DNA of 64,000 nucleotides from Candidatus Mycoplasma mahonii (lineage in GTDB: Bacteria; Bacillota_I; Bacilli_A; Mycoplasmatales; Metamycoplasmataceae). The notes under the pieces were generated by a model. It was not told the origin of the DNA and searched no databases. It saw only the letters and a list, made by a program, of their open reading frames with translations. This document shows positions 23,524 to 34,096 of the stretch, piece after piece. The position numbers and the translations under genes were made by a program. The stretch spans positions 447,818 through 511,817 of the forward strand of contig NZ_CP114583.1 in assembly GCF_030550815.1 (NCBI RefSeq), read 5' to 3'. Every line of letters starts with the position of its first letter. Positions within the stretch are counted from its first letter, which is position 1.

Positions 23524-24086
23524 TATTTGCTCCCTCTGCCAACATATTTACCAGTTTCAGAAGAAATCATAACTTTTTCACCTTGTTTGATAAACATTGG
23601 TACTTCTGTTTCAAAACCAGTTTCTAGAGTTACCTTCTTTTGGGGGTTGTTGGTTGTATTACCCTTGACTGCATCAACAGCTTCATAAACTTCTAATTCA
23701 ATATTTGCATCTAATTCAATGTCTAATATTTCATCTTCAAACATTCTAACTTTAACAATATTGCCTTCTTTTAGAAAGTTAATTTCTCATTCAACTTTCG
23801 AAATCGGAATCTCTATTTGCTCAAATGATTTATCATCCATTAAGACTATATTATTTCCATCGTTATAAAGAAAGTTCATATCCTTCTTGGAGATATGAGC
23901 TTTTGGTACTTTATCTCCTCCGGTAAATGTTTTAATAATGATGGCACCATTTCTCAGATTTTTAACCTTAATCTTAACTGATGCTTGTCCTCTACCTTGT
24001 TTTGAGTGACTAGCATTCAAAACAACAAAGATCTCATCCTTCTCTTGAAATGTTGTTCCGGGCTTTAATACATTAACATTTATCAT
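23523..24086 (-). CDS. efp: Elongation factor P with Arg at the tip position
   Basis: This 187-aa three-domain factor helps ribosomes stalled on proline runs. Domain I has a tip loop SKQGRGQA, so residue 32 is Arg where E. coli and Bacillus have the modified Lys. Next come KNLRNGAIIIKTF, MNFLYNDGNNIVLMD, and a C-terminal IKQGEKVMISSETGKYVGR. The gene is preceded by AAGGAGTTAT at good spacing. It starts the operon efp - asp23-like - tkt. No candidate modification enzyme (EarP-like) is in the window. Confidence 0.93.
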
Positions 24087-24116
24087 ATAACTCCTTTTTA
24101 AACTATTTTAATTATA

Positions 24117-24145
24117 CAAAAAAGCACCACTTTAAAATGATGCTT
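24117..24145 (-). terminator. Terminator after pepP
   Basis: On the minus strand AAGCATCA and TGGTGCTT (one G-U pair) around an 8-nt loop, followed by six T. It separates pepP from the efp operon. Confidence 0.75.
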
Positions 24146-24146
24146 C

Positions 24147-25184
24147 TTAATTTATTTTTGATAAAACTTCATAACCATTTTTTGTAACTAAAATATCATC
24201 TTCAACTCTGATGCCACCAACACCAGGAATATAAATTCCAGGTTCAACAGTAATCACCATTCCAGCTTCTAAAACTACATCTAAAGCTTTATTACTTGTA
24301 ACATTAGGTAATTCATGAACATCAATACCTAATCCATGACCTGTAGAATGAACAAAGTATTCTCCAAAGCCTTTTTTAGTTATATAGTCACGACACACTT
24401 TATCGATGGCGCCAGTAGTTACACCAGGTTTAACTGCATCTTTACCCATTTGTTGAGCTGTTCTTAAGACTTCCTCAAATTCTAATATTTTAGGATCTGT
24501 CACATTTCCCACATGGAATGTTCTAGTAATATCAGAACAATAACCTTCATATAAAGCACCAAAATCAATTGTTAATAGTTCTCCGGTCTGTAAGATCTTT
24601 GCTGATGGATTACCATGAGGTAATGATCCACGTTTTCCAGAAACAACAATGGCATCAAAAGAACCTTTTTTAGCTCCATGTTTTCTTAACAGGAACTCTA
24701 ACTTACGATCTAGTTCTAATTCAGAGATACCAGGCTTTATGTCTGCTTCTAGTTCTTTTAAAGCATGTAAAGCAATACTTCCAGCTTTCTTCATTAGTTT
24801 TATTTCCGCTTCATCTTTAATAATTCTTAACCCAGGTCCTGAAATTTCCACAATTTTAGCATTAGGTCATCATTTTTTTAAGGCTGCTACTTCACTTAAA
24901 GTAAAGTATTCTTTTTCTACACCAATTCTTTTGTATAACTTACTTGCCACAAAAGTATCAATACTTGGTTTTGACAATAATGATACTTTAACGTTTTTAG
25001 CATTTGCTTGGGCATATTCAATATAACGGCCATCGATATATAGCTCAGATTCTGTTGGTTCAATAAACAAGTATCCAGCGGAAGAATGGATTCCAGCATA
25101 TCAGATTCTCATTTGGGGACTTGTGGAAAAAACCACATCCAAATTTTCGGATTTCATGACTGCATCTAATTTTGTTCTATTCAT
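24147..25184 (-). CDS. pepP: M24-family Xaa-Pro aminopeptidase
   Basis: This 345-aa metallopeptidase removes N-terminal residues preceding proline. The N-terminal creatinase-like domain (residues 1-115) has YLFIEPTESELYIDGRY. The catalytic pita-bread domain carries the metal ligands in LTIDFGALYEGYCSDITRTF (two Asp), STGHGLGIDVHE (His), ITVEPGIY (Glu) and GGIRVEDD (Glu). The length fits PepP/PepQ of Gram-positive bacteria. The start follows AAGAGGTAATT, and a TATAAT near 25203 predicts a short leader. PepP and PepQ names cannot be separated on motifs alone. Confidence 0.9.
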
Positions 25185-25317
25185 AATTACCTCTTTGTTT
25201 TATTATATATATTTTTTCAAACTATGTAAAATCATATGTAATTTATTATTTATTCAATTTATCATAATCATTTTTAAATATTATATTATTTTTAATTATA
25301 ACAATATTATTAATGTG

Positions 25318-25347
25318 TATAAAAAAGAGAAGTTATTTTTTCTCTTT
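25318..25347 (-). terminator. Terminator overlapping the rpmG end
   Basis: AAAGAGAA and TTCTCTTT on the minus strand followed by T's. The first arm includes the last rpmG codons. The stretch 25185-25317 is AT-rich and otherwise empty. Confidence 0.7.
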
Positions 25348-25485
25348 GTGCTTTGTTTGTATGTTGCATTTTGGACAAAATTTCTTCATTTCTAATTTCT
25401 CCACCATTGTTTTTTTATTGACTTTAGTAATGTAGTTTTCCATCTTACATGCTTCACATTTCATTATTATTCCTGCTCTAGCCAT
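25333..25485 (-). CDS. rpmG: Ribosomal protein L33, zinc-binding form
   Basis: This 50-aa protein has [17 protein letters not shown] and then [12 protein letters not shown], so both Cys pairs for zinc are kept. The ATG at 25485 follows a strong AGGAGG; a longer reading from 25563 would only extend into nfo. It overlaps the nfo end by 8 nt and is co-transcribed with it. Confidence 0.92.
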   Translation of the reverse strand: MARAGIIMKCEACKMENYITKVNKKTMVEKLEMKKFCPKCNIQTKHKEKK

Positions 25486-26332
25486 GAGTGCCTCCTGCTT
25501 TTGTCTCTTTATTATATAGCAAAATTTCAATTTCTTCTTTATAGATTGGAGTTTTATCAACATATGGTGTTTCTAAAACTTTAATAATATCTTTAAATTC
25601 CTCACCAACAACAAACCTTCTTAAAGCCTCTGTGCCAATGTATCCTTTACCAATATTTTCATGACGATCTTTATGCGCACTCATTTCATTTTTAGAATCA
25701 TTAATATGAAATACCTTAATGTAATCAATCACTCCAGTGTCTTTTAAGATTTTGATGAATCCTCCATAATCTTTAATATCATAACCTGCTTCTCATACAT
25801 GACAGGTGTCTAGGCAAATACCTAATCTTTTATTATCTACTTGATCAATGATATATTTCAATTCTTCGAAAGTAGTTCCTAACTCGGTGCCTTTTCCTGC
25901 CATAGTCTCAAGCATTATTTCCACGTCTTGGGTTTGTTTGAAAATTTCTTTCAGTGAAGCAATTAACGTTTCTAAACCTTCTTCTCTAGTAAATTTTGTA
26001 TGAGCTCCAGGGTGCAAGACCATGTATTTAGCACCAATGTAATTAATTCTTTCTATATCTTTGACTAGAAAATCAACAGCAAATTGGTGTTTGTCCACGG
26101 ATGCTGGATTAACAATATAAGGGGCATGAATAACAATATCTTCAACAGGAATAGTTCCTGCTGCGGCTAAGTACTCTTTTAATTGATAATCAGCCATTGG
26201 AATTCTTCTGGTATTTTGTGGTGCTCCAAGATAGATCATCATGGTGTTGGCCTTATTTTTTTTTGAAAATTCTAATGCCCCCATTAAATAATTTGGTGCC
26301 TTGAATGGTGTATGTGATCCTAGTTTTATCAT
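25478..26332 (-). CDS. nfo: Endonuclease IV (AP endonuclease)
   Basis: This 284-aa TIM-barrel enzyme cuts DNA at abasic sites in base-excision repair. Metal-binding motifs are [40 protein letters not shown] and [24 protein letters not shown]. The start at 26332 ([10 protein letters not shown]) lies 7 nt after a TATAAT, so the longer reading MYNFF is rejected. One TGA is read as Trp in the CHVW motif. An operon with rpmG follows. Confidence 0.95.
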
Positions 26333-26338
26333 AAAAAA

Positions 26339-26344
26339 ATTATA
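26339..26344 (-). promoter_or_regulatory. -10 box of nfo-rpmG (leaderless geometry)
   Basis: TATAAT with its last T 7 nt before the ATG at 26332. It lies in the 23-nt gap after the nif3-like gene. Confidence 0.65.
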
Positions 26345-26355
26345 CATTGTATAAC

Positions 26356-27114
26356 CTAAATTATTTGATCAAGTATAAATTTTTTTATTTCTAGTTTTTT
26401 AAATTTATTTTGGATAACTCTTGCCATTTCATGAACAAATATTTCTTCCATTTGATGAGATGTTTGGATAATCTTCATTTTCTCGTGTTGAGCTAAAATT
26501 CATGTTGACCATTTAACGTCTGCTGTGACCAAGACATCATATCCTTGGCTATTAGCTTTGCTTAACTCCATTGGGACACCTGATCCAGGAAAGAAAGCAA
26601 CTTTATCAATATGCTTATTATCATTAATATTAGAAGCAACGATGCTCACGCTAGATCTTAAAAGTTTTTTTAGATCAGCTAAGGTACTATTTAATTTTGC
26701 ACCACGACCGTAAATGACACCATTAATTTTTAAGGGCTTTAACCCAAGTGATTTAATTAGTGCATTACTCATTCCGTCATTGGCACCATCAAAACTTGTA
26801 TGGGCACTATAAACACAAATACCAACGTTTAATAATCGATTATAGATTGATTGTTTATAAGGAAATTCAGCAAACTGATCCTTAAAGCCATTTTTAGGAT
26901 CCTCTTTAAATAGAAAGGGATGATGAGTGACTATTAACTCAGCTCCTCAAAACAACGCTTCCTCAAATACTTCTAAAGTTAAATCAAGAGCAATCATAAC
27001 TTTAGTAGCTGCTTGTTTTTTATTACCGATAATGAGCCCGCAGTTATCTCACTCTTCAGCAATTGAAACTGGATATTTATTATTTAAAAAATTTAATAAT
27101 TCATTTATTTTCAC
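26356..27114 (-). CDS. Nif3-like dinuclear metal-centre protein
   Basis: This 252-aa protein belongs to the Nif3/YqfO/YbgI family. It has EEWDNCGLIIGN near residue 20, THHPFLF near 63, VYSAHTSFDGANDGMSNAL near 100 and a C-terminal TSHQMEEIF-type ligand segment. The family binds two metals; its cellular function is uncertain, and the label GTP cyclohydrolase type 2 is disputed. The start is taken as GTG 27114, 8 nt after a TATAAT. TGA codons are read as Trp. Confidence 0.85.
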
Positions 27115-27121
27115 AATTAAA

Positions 27122-27127
27122 ATTATA
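27122..27127 (-). promoter_or_regulatory. -10 box of the nif3-like gene
   Basis: TATAAT with its last T 8 nt before the GTG start, so at most one leader base is predicted. Confidence 0.5.
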
Positions 27128-27151
27128 AAGAAAAAAACCAAATAATGGTTT
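27128..27151 (-). terminator. Terminator after rpoD
   Basis: AAACCA and TGGTTT on the minus strand around a 5-nt loop, followed by a T-run, directly after the rpoD stop. Confidence 0.7.
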
Positions 27152-27152
27152 A

Positions 27153-28361
27153 TTACATATTCTTAAAGTATTCTTTTAATTTTTTTTGTTTTTGAGGTTG
27201 TCTTAATCTTCGGATAACTTTGGCTTCTATTTGTCTGACACGCTCTTTTGTCACATCATATTTTTCACCAAGTTCTTCGAGAGTGTGGGCTTTAACTTTA
27301 TTACCTTTGTCATCAAGACCAATGCCATAACGAAGAATAATAATGTCTCTTTCTCTTTCGACATCAATATGTTTTTCAAGTGCTTCAAGCAATAATGATG
27401 TTAATTCCTCTTGTGAAGCAAATTCCAGCGGATTAATAATGGACTCATCTTCCACAAAATCTGAGAAAGAAGAATCATCCTCAGCGCCGATGGGTTTATC
27501 AAGTGAAATGGGATCAATATTTATTTTCCTTATGTATCTTACTTTTTCAGCATCAAAATTATCTCCAGCCAAAACAGCGATTTCTTCATCAGTTGGTTTA
27601 ATGCCATTTTCTTGATATAACTCACGTTCATACTTAATGATTTTGTTGATTGTTTCCACCATGTGTACTGGAACTCTAATGGTTCGTGCTTGATCTGCTA
27701 CTGCTCTTGTAATAGCTTGTCTAACTCACCATGTAGCGTATGTCGAAAACTTAAACCCTAGTTTCCAATCATATTTTGAAACAGCTTTAATTAGTCCGGA
27801 ATTACCTTCAGAAATCAAATCAATAAAAGAAAGCCCTCTATTTTTATATTTCTTAGCATTATTAACTACTAAACGCAGATTTCTTCGAATAAGTTCTTCG
27901 CGGGCCTTACGACCCCTACGACCGCCCATCTCAATTGCTTTAGCTAATTCAATTTCTTCATCATGTTTTAATAGTTTTCCATATTTTCCGATTCATCTCA
28001 TATATCATTTAACAATATCATTAGTATTTGTTAGTTTATTAACTAATTGAGAATCAAGCACCTCTTTTTTTAACTCGATATTGTCTAACGATATTTCCTG
28101 AGTATCATCATAAGATTGCAATTCAACCAGATCAACATCTGCATTATCCAAGGCATCAACTTTATCATCAACAATCTTTTCTAATATTAGAGCTTTAAAC
28201 AATTCAGAAGATCCCTCTTCAGAAACTAGTAATTTTTTACTATCTAAAAAAGCAAAAACTTCTTCTTGAGTTAAGGTCTTTTTCTTTTTCTTAACAAGTT
28301 CAGCTTTAATAGCCATGATAATTAAATCATATGAATTTTTATCTTTATTTACTTTAGCCAT
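27153..28361 (-). CDS. rpoD: Primary sigma factor
   Basis: This 402-aa sigma-70 factor joins across TGA codons. It has a short, charged region 1, then [25 protein letters not shown] (regions 2.1-2.2) and [19 protein letters not shown] (2.3-2.4, which reads the -10 box). Region 3 follows with [10 protein letters not shown], and region 4 with [10 protein letters not shown] and [16 protein letters not shown]. Region 4.2 is present even though most promoters here lack a visible -35 box. The ATG directly abuts the dnaG stop (TAAATG), the macromolecular-synthesis operon order dnaG-rpoD. Confidence 0.95.
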
Positions 28362-30029
28362 TTATACTCTTTTCTTTTTTATTAAATTTAATTTCTTTGT
28401 TAATAACTTAGCAGCTTCATCATCATTTCTAGTATTTTCTAATTTTACATCAATATCCTCAATTATTCACTCCAATGTTTCGTTATTTACTCTTTTAATT
28501 AAGTCCAAAAATTCTTCTTTGGTTGTGACATATTTTCCAGATTCAGTAATCTCAGCTACTTTATTAACTATTTCTTTGTTGGGGCTCGCTTTACTACCAC
28601 CGCTTGCTTTCTTCAAGTAATTCCATATAGAAATAATAACAGGCTCAGAGAAATTAATTCTTTCTGATTTAAAATAATTTATTCAGTCCTTATTTTTTAA
28701 GAGCGATAAAATAAGGGTATATGAATAATTTCGTTTCTTGGTTGCTTTTGTTTCATTCGCGATAAGCGGTTTTTGTGTAGGCGTTTCTTTAATGTTAAAA
28801 ATGATATTTTCTTTTGATAAATTTAGATATTGACTTAATTGATTTTTATAGAACTCAATTACTAAAGCGGATTGATTTGCTAGATATTTACCAAATGAAT
28901 TGATAAAAAGATTAATGTTTGTTGGATTAAGGTGCTTGTATTTTTGGATATGCAAATTATAAATGTACTCTAGTCCGTCTATTTGGTGTTTTGTTACTTC
29001 AATTAATTTTTCAACTCCATATTCTTCAAGAATTTCATCCGGGTCTTTTTTTGTTTCGTTTTTAACAACGGTCACATTAACATTATTTTCTAATAATAAC
29101 TTTACGGATTTGATAGTAGCAGCAATACCGGCACGATCACCGTCTAACATCAAGTGAACTTTAAATCTTTTTAAAGCGTAAATATGTTCTTTAGTTAGTG
29201 CTGTACCCATAATGGCAATTGAATTTCTAATACCGGCTCGATGCATAGCAATGACATCCATAAAACCTTCATTAATAAACACCGTCTTTTTTTCTTTGAT
29301 AAACTCAAGTGCATTTGCATAGTTATATAATATTTTTGACTTTGAAAATAATGGTGTATCTGCTGAATTAATATATTTAGCCAAACTGGCTTGATCAAGA
29401 CTTCTGCCGGAAAATGCAACAATTTTTCCATCATTATTTTTAATTCCAAAAATTAAACGATCTCTGAAAAAATCTCCATCAGAATTATTTGCCAACGAAG
29501 CATTAATGATAATTGACATATCATTATTCTTTTTTTTCAAGAACGAAACTAGACCATCCTTTGGGGCATAACCAATTAAAAAATCTTCCAATATTTTTAA
29601 TGACAAATGTCTTTTTTTGGCATAATCAAGGGCCCTTTTACCATCTTCAGTATGAAGGGCATATTGAAAGAAATTATTAGCATCTTCCATAACTTTAATT
29701 AAACTTTCTTCTTGTGCGGTATAAACTTTCTCTTGCTTTTGATAACTTTCAATCGGCACTTCAGCTTTGTTGGCCATTTCTCGCAAAGATTCACCAAAAG
29801 AAATATTTTTTATTTTAGAATTAAACTTAATTAAATCTCCACCAGCTCCACACACAAAACATTTAAATAATTGCTTCTCGGGAGAGACGGACATTGAGGG
29901 ATTAGAGTCTTCATGAAAAGGGCAAAGACATCAAAAGTTTTTACCTTTTTTAGTAAGATCAACATGTTGTGAAACAATGTCCACAATATCAAGTTTATCT
30001 TTGATTTTTTGAAAGATTGAATTATCCAA
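28362..30029 (-). CDS. dnaG: DNA primase
   Basis: This 555-aa primase begins at TTG 30029 with AAGGAG six nt upstream. The CHC2 zinc finger is FWCLCPFHED followed by KCFVCGAGGD (residues 33-65). The catalytic TOPRIM region has GRSLDQASLAKYINS, VFINEGFMDVIAMHRAG and HLMLDGDRAG. A DnaB-binding C-terminal region follows. The end reads through TGA codons to a TAA immediately before the rpoD ATG. Confidence 0.95.
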
Positions 30030-30057
30030 GAACACTCCTTTTTTATATTATACTAAA

Positions 30058-30087
30058 TAGTAAAAAGAACACCCAATAATGCTCTTT
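30058..30087 (-). terminator. Terminator after the permease operon
   Basis: AAAGAGCA and TGTTCTTT on the minus strand (one G-U) around an 8-nt loop, followed by TTACT. It separates the permease genes from the dnaG promoter. Confidence 0.6.
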
Positions 30088-30343
30088 ATTTTTTAATGTT
30101 TTGTGTATCAATAATGACTTCGATTTTTTCAAATTTCTTTGATAAATATCTATTCAGAAATGGTCCGCCCATAAAAATACCCAAGAATGTAAAATAGACA
30201 ATTAATGCTTGAGCATAAGTCATATATCCAGCCTTACTAATTGTTGGGAAAGCATAACCATTAATTGTGCCACTATCTCCATTATCATCGAGAGCATTAT
30301 CGTAAACTAATTTATCCGGATCTTTTTCATTATCATCAAACAT
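30086..30343 (-). CDS. Small ORF made from a duplicated permease tail
   Basis: Residues 22-85 of this 85-aa ORF are almost identical to an internal part of the upstream permease: GDSGTINGYAFPTISKAGYM, one membrane segment, and GGPFLNRYLSKKFEKIEVII. The first 21 residues are new and acidic (MFDDNEKDPDKLVYDNALDD). Its ATG overlaps the permease stop in a TAATG, so it should be translated by coupling. It may be the relic of a deleted second permease copy or a working small membrane protein. Function unknown. Confidence 0.6.
   Translation of the reverse strand: MFDDNEKDPDKLVYDNALDDNGDSGTINGYAFPTISKAGYMTYAQALIVYFTFLGIFMGGPFLNRYLSKKFEKIEVIIDTQNIKK
30097..30281. repeat. Direct repeat, copy 1 (permease tail)
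   Basis: About 185 bp nearly identical to 30577-30761 in the same orientation (one clear difference inside: attaatgc versus attgatgc). The spacing is 480 bp. Confidence 0.85.
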
Positions 30344-32142
30344 TATTTACCACCTTTCATATTTACTAGATATTCTTTGTATTCCACTTGTTCATCGAGC
30401 GACAATTGGTTTGGTCAAGTGTTTGTAAAATAATAAAAAAGTGCTACTGGTCAAAAGAATATTATTAGACAAAATAAAATCCATTTTTTCCCCATTTTAA
30501 ATCCATCAAATTTATTTTTTCCATTTACCATTTTATACGTCAATTTCCGCATATTTTGCAACATCTTGTGTTTTTCAATGTCTTGTGTATCAATAATGAC
30601 TTCGATTTTTTCAAATTTCTTTGATAAATATCTATTCAGAAATGGTCCGCCCATAAAAATACCCAAGAATGTAAAATAGACAATTGATGCTTGAGCATAA
30701 GTCATATATCCAGCCTTACTAATTGTTGGGAAAGCATAACCATTAATTGTGCCACTATCTCCAATGTATAGCCCTCAATGAGTTGTTTTTCCTGGATATA
30801 ATATAGATTGGATAAAGAAACCATATATTAATTGGTATGTAATAACTAATGCAATTCCAATAATAGCAATTCAAGCAAATGTTTTAAACATGATACTATT
30901 TTGCTTTTCGTTTTCTAATTTATCTCGCTTTAATACATATAAAAGAATGGTAATTCCATAGATGGCAAACATAAATAGTGTTGGGAAATTAGATATTCCA
31001 TCAACAATAGAATCTGAATTCAAAATAATTGTAGGAATAAAGACAACTAATGCATAGAAAGATAGTAATGCAGCACATATAATGTATATGGCTTTATTTT
31101 GTCCGAATTTTTTTGTTAATGTTGAAGAGCCAAAGAATGTTTTTGTTACCACCGCTTGTTCCATTACGGCAACCGTACCAGCTGATACGCCATTAATGAC
31201 ACCTAAAGTTGATATTAATAAAAATACAATCACAACCTTTCCCATGGCTTTAGCTGCACTCGCCCCTAAGACTTGATCAAATATTCCAAGGCCAACAATT
31301 GGTGGCGCACCAAAAGGTGAACCAGAAACCATCCCAGACCCGTGGAGAATTGCTGCAAGAGCAATTAATGTATAAAGGACAACAATTGAAATCATCCCCA
31401 CAAGAATAATGAGAGGCATTTTCTTTTGCCCGCCTTTTACTTTATCACCCAAAGAAGTAACAATCAAAAAAGCATCAAAAGCAAATAATACTGCAGGCAT
31501 TGCTGCAAGCATTCCAGTAAATTTAAAGCTATTACCATTACTAAAAGCATTTTGTCCAAAATTTTCGTTTGGTGCATTATTTGTTGTAGCCAAAGCTATC
31601 CCTAAAACCGCCACAAGGATAAGAGGGATTCACTTTAATACGCCAGAGATTGTTTGAAAAATACCTGATGCCTTAATGGACATAAAATTCATTGTAATAA
31701 AAAATGTAGTAATGAAACATGCAATTAAGACATGACCATAAATGGGCACATCACTGACTTTATCGCCTGTTCAAGATACAAGCATAGAAACCAGCATTTC
31801 CGACCCAAAAAATCCTAATACTACAATCAAGATCGGAAAATAAAAGGATGAATAATTAAATCTTGTAAAATAACCATATTTTTTCCCTCCAGTTATTTCC
31901 GCATAAGCATTTAAACCATGCACATTCCTAGTTTTAAGTGAGCCCATTTCGGAAAATGATATTGCTGCTGCCAATGATAGTAATCCACCAAGCAATCATG
32001 CAATTAATGTTCCTGTGCCATTTCAATCATTAGCTCTTAGAATTCCATGTGATTTAAAAAATATTCCTATCCCCACAACCGAACCAATGAGCATCGATAA
32101 TGCTGCAAAAAATCCAATCTTCCTACCTGTTTGTATTGACAT
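30343..32142 (-). CDS. APC-family amino-acid permease
   Basis: This 599-aa integral membrane protein has about 12-14 hydrophobic segments. The N-terminal GSVVGIGIFF matches the APC substrate-binding helix 1 motif. Further on are ISFSEMGS, FAFDAFLIVTSLGDKVK (helix 6 region) and KRDKLENEKQ before late membrane spans. Several TGA codons are read as Trp. The start follows AAAGGAGACA. It lies 158 nt after the riboswitch-controlled permease and may share its substrate class; the amino acid is not deducible. Part of its C-terminal region is duplicated downstream. Confidence 0.85.
30577..30761. repeat. Direct repeat, copy 2 (inside the permease gene)
   Basis: The in-gene copy of the 185-bp repeat, encoding the penultimate membrane segment and the following basic loop of the permease. 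Confidence 0.85.
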
Positions 32143-32300
32143 ATTGTCTCCTTTTTATTTAAATAATTTTGTTGCAAATTTATTTACATCTAATTGCAGT
32201 GAATTTAACAAGTAATCTGTAAATTCCTTTAATAATTATACACAAAATTAATATTCTCAAATTATTGTTATTAACTATTGTTTACATAAAATATTATTAG

Positions 32301-33800
32301 TTAATCAATCTTTGTATCGCTTTGTAACATCTTATGTTTTTCAATGCTTCAATATTTATTTTGCACTAATCCCAATATAGCGGAAATGAGAATAATACCA
32401 AAGAAGATGCATAATTTAATAATGGCATCACTTTGATTAGATCCATTGTAGCCAGTTGCATCAACAAACCCCACAACAAACTGGAAAACTGCCCCAGCTA
32501 AAATGATCGTAGATGAAATGATGGCTGCTGGTCAAAAGAATTTAGTTTTAGATACTTTCACTTTTTTAGTGAACCGATTGATCATTGCTCATACGACCGC
32601 TAAAGCAATCAAGGCGAACATTAATAAAGAAGTATAGTTAACAAGCGCATCAGCGAATGTATATAAAGCTCCATTACCACCTGGATTAAAACTATAATCG
32701 TTAGTATTTCAGGCATAAATCCCAATTAATCCAAAAAATATTGAATATATTAAGCCTGATAGCACAATAAAGATTCAAGCATTAATTCTAGTGGAATGAT
32801 TTTTTAAACCTATTCTAGCAAGACCCTTTCTTAAATATGTCATGATGGGTGATAGCCCCTCTTCTTCAAGTGAAGCACTTTGTTCAATAGATGCCATCGT
32901 GTATCCATTAACAATTCCTAGAATACCAAATCCTACCAGTACATTCATTGCCTGTTTTGTTTTTGCAGACATTCCTTTTATGGAATCGATTGTCCCATCA
33001 CCTGAACCTAGTGTAAAGGCAATAGTCATAAAAATATATATGGCCAAAATAATGGAAACTCCTACAACAATAGCTGAACCATTTTGCTTAGGATTTTTCA
33101 TATCATTTCTTAAAGAAGAGGCTTCATAAAACCCATCAAAAGCAAATGATATAGCCGGGATTCCTCCAATCAAAATAATAGCCGGTGAAATACCTAACAA
33201 ACCATCTTTAGTGCCAGTTGCAGCCACATGATCTGTAATAGTAACATTGCCATCTTCAAAGTTACCTGTTCCAACAATAGCAATTAAAGGTACTACAATA
33301 ACTGGGATAAATTTAATAGCTGTTATAAGCCATTGGAATCTCTCTGAAGCTTTCAAAGAAATAAAAGACACTCCTGCTATTCATAAAAAAATTATAATTC
33401 CCATAATTCAAGGTATAAAATCATTATTAGAATACATTCCAGCTTCTTGTCATGTTTCAACAACATACAAAGGCATGGTGAAGAGTGTAACAGGAATAAA
33501 TAATATGTGAACATAATTAGTTGAAGATGATGCTAATCACTTAGGTAAAAATTTTTTGAATCATTCCAATGTTCCCCGATTGGTTTTAGATGCTGAGATT
33601 AACTCCATAATAGCAATTCCAAATGCAATCATGGCGATTCCTGCAACAATCCATGATGATAATACATATCATAAATTTCCTTGTGCCTGTCTAAATAATT
33701 CAGCATTTTTAAAGAAGATGCCAGCTCCAACTGTCGTACCAATAATAATGACTAAGGTCGAAAGATAACTTATTTGTTTAATTTTTTTCATTTTTTTCAT
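32301..33800 (-). CDS. APC-family permease under lysine riboswitch, probable lysine importer
   Basis: This 499-aa permease has about 12 membrane segments, GTTVGAGIFFK in helix 1 and ISFAFDGFYEASSLRNDMKNP around helix 6, as in APC transporters. The start ATG at 33800 (a second in-frame ATG is at 33791) follows AAAAGGAAAAA. The transcript leader carries a lysine riboswitch plus terminator, so lysine uptake is the likely role; that follows from the switch, not from the protein. TGA codons are read as Trp. It would belong to an operon with the following permease. Confidence 0.82.
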
Positions 33801-33816
33801 TTTTTCCTTTTCTATT

Positions 33817-33850
33817 ACATAAATAAAACTCGTCAAAATAGACGAGTTTA
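33817..33850 (-). terminator. Regulatory terminator of the lysine riboswitch
   Basis: AAACTCGTC and GACGAGTTT (9 bp, 33826-33834 with 33841-33849) around a 6-nt loop, followed by TATTTATG, between the aptamer and the permease start. Confidence 0.8.
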
Positions 33851-33879
33851 AGATGATTATACAGCAAGCATTTATATCA

Positions 33880-34046
33880 TTTTATAGCTCCTCCCACATT
33901 TGTGGGGAGAAATAAGCATCTTATTGCTTGTTTCCATCATTAGTTATATCTAATTAATGATTCGGCTTTAAGTCCTTTTACATACTCTCCAATGGTTTAT
34001 CAACCTTGAATATGATACTAATACTTTAAAGCGCCTCTATTTATGC
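33880..34046 (-). promoter_or_regulatory. Lysine riboswitch (L box)
   Basis: On the minus strand the conserved L-box blocks occur in order: AGAGGCGC near the start, AGTATTAG, CAAGGTTGAT, CCATTGGAGAGTATG, AAAGCCGAAT, GATGGAAACAAG, a GC-rich hairpin CTCCCCAC/GTGGGGAG and the closing GGAGCTAT. This matches the lysine aptamer layout. An intrinsic terminator follows, so high lysine should stop transcription of the permease. Confidence 0.82.
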
Positions 34047-34052
34047 AATTAA

Positions 34053-34082
34053 ATTCTACCAAAAAAATAATTATGTTCTCAA
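34053..34082 (-). promoter_or_regulatory. Promoter of the lysine riboswitch-permease unit
   Basis: TAGAAT (34053-34058) with TTGAGA (34077-34082) at 18-bp spacing on the minus strand. It is one of the few promoters here with a recognisable -35 box. It ends 14 bp before the preceding ABC transporter stop. Confidence 0.55.
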
Positions 34083-34096
34083 AATATGTGTTATTT

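Noticed and set aside
26333-26347. Longer endonuclease IV start MYNFF
   Set aside because: It overlaps the promoter -10 box; MIKLGSH is the family start.
27343-27615. Ser-rich 90-residue plus-strand ORF
   Set aside because: Antisense shadow of rpoD; its composition reflects the AT-rich complement of Glu/Asp codons.
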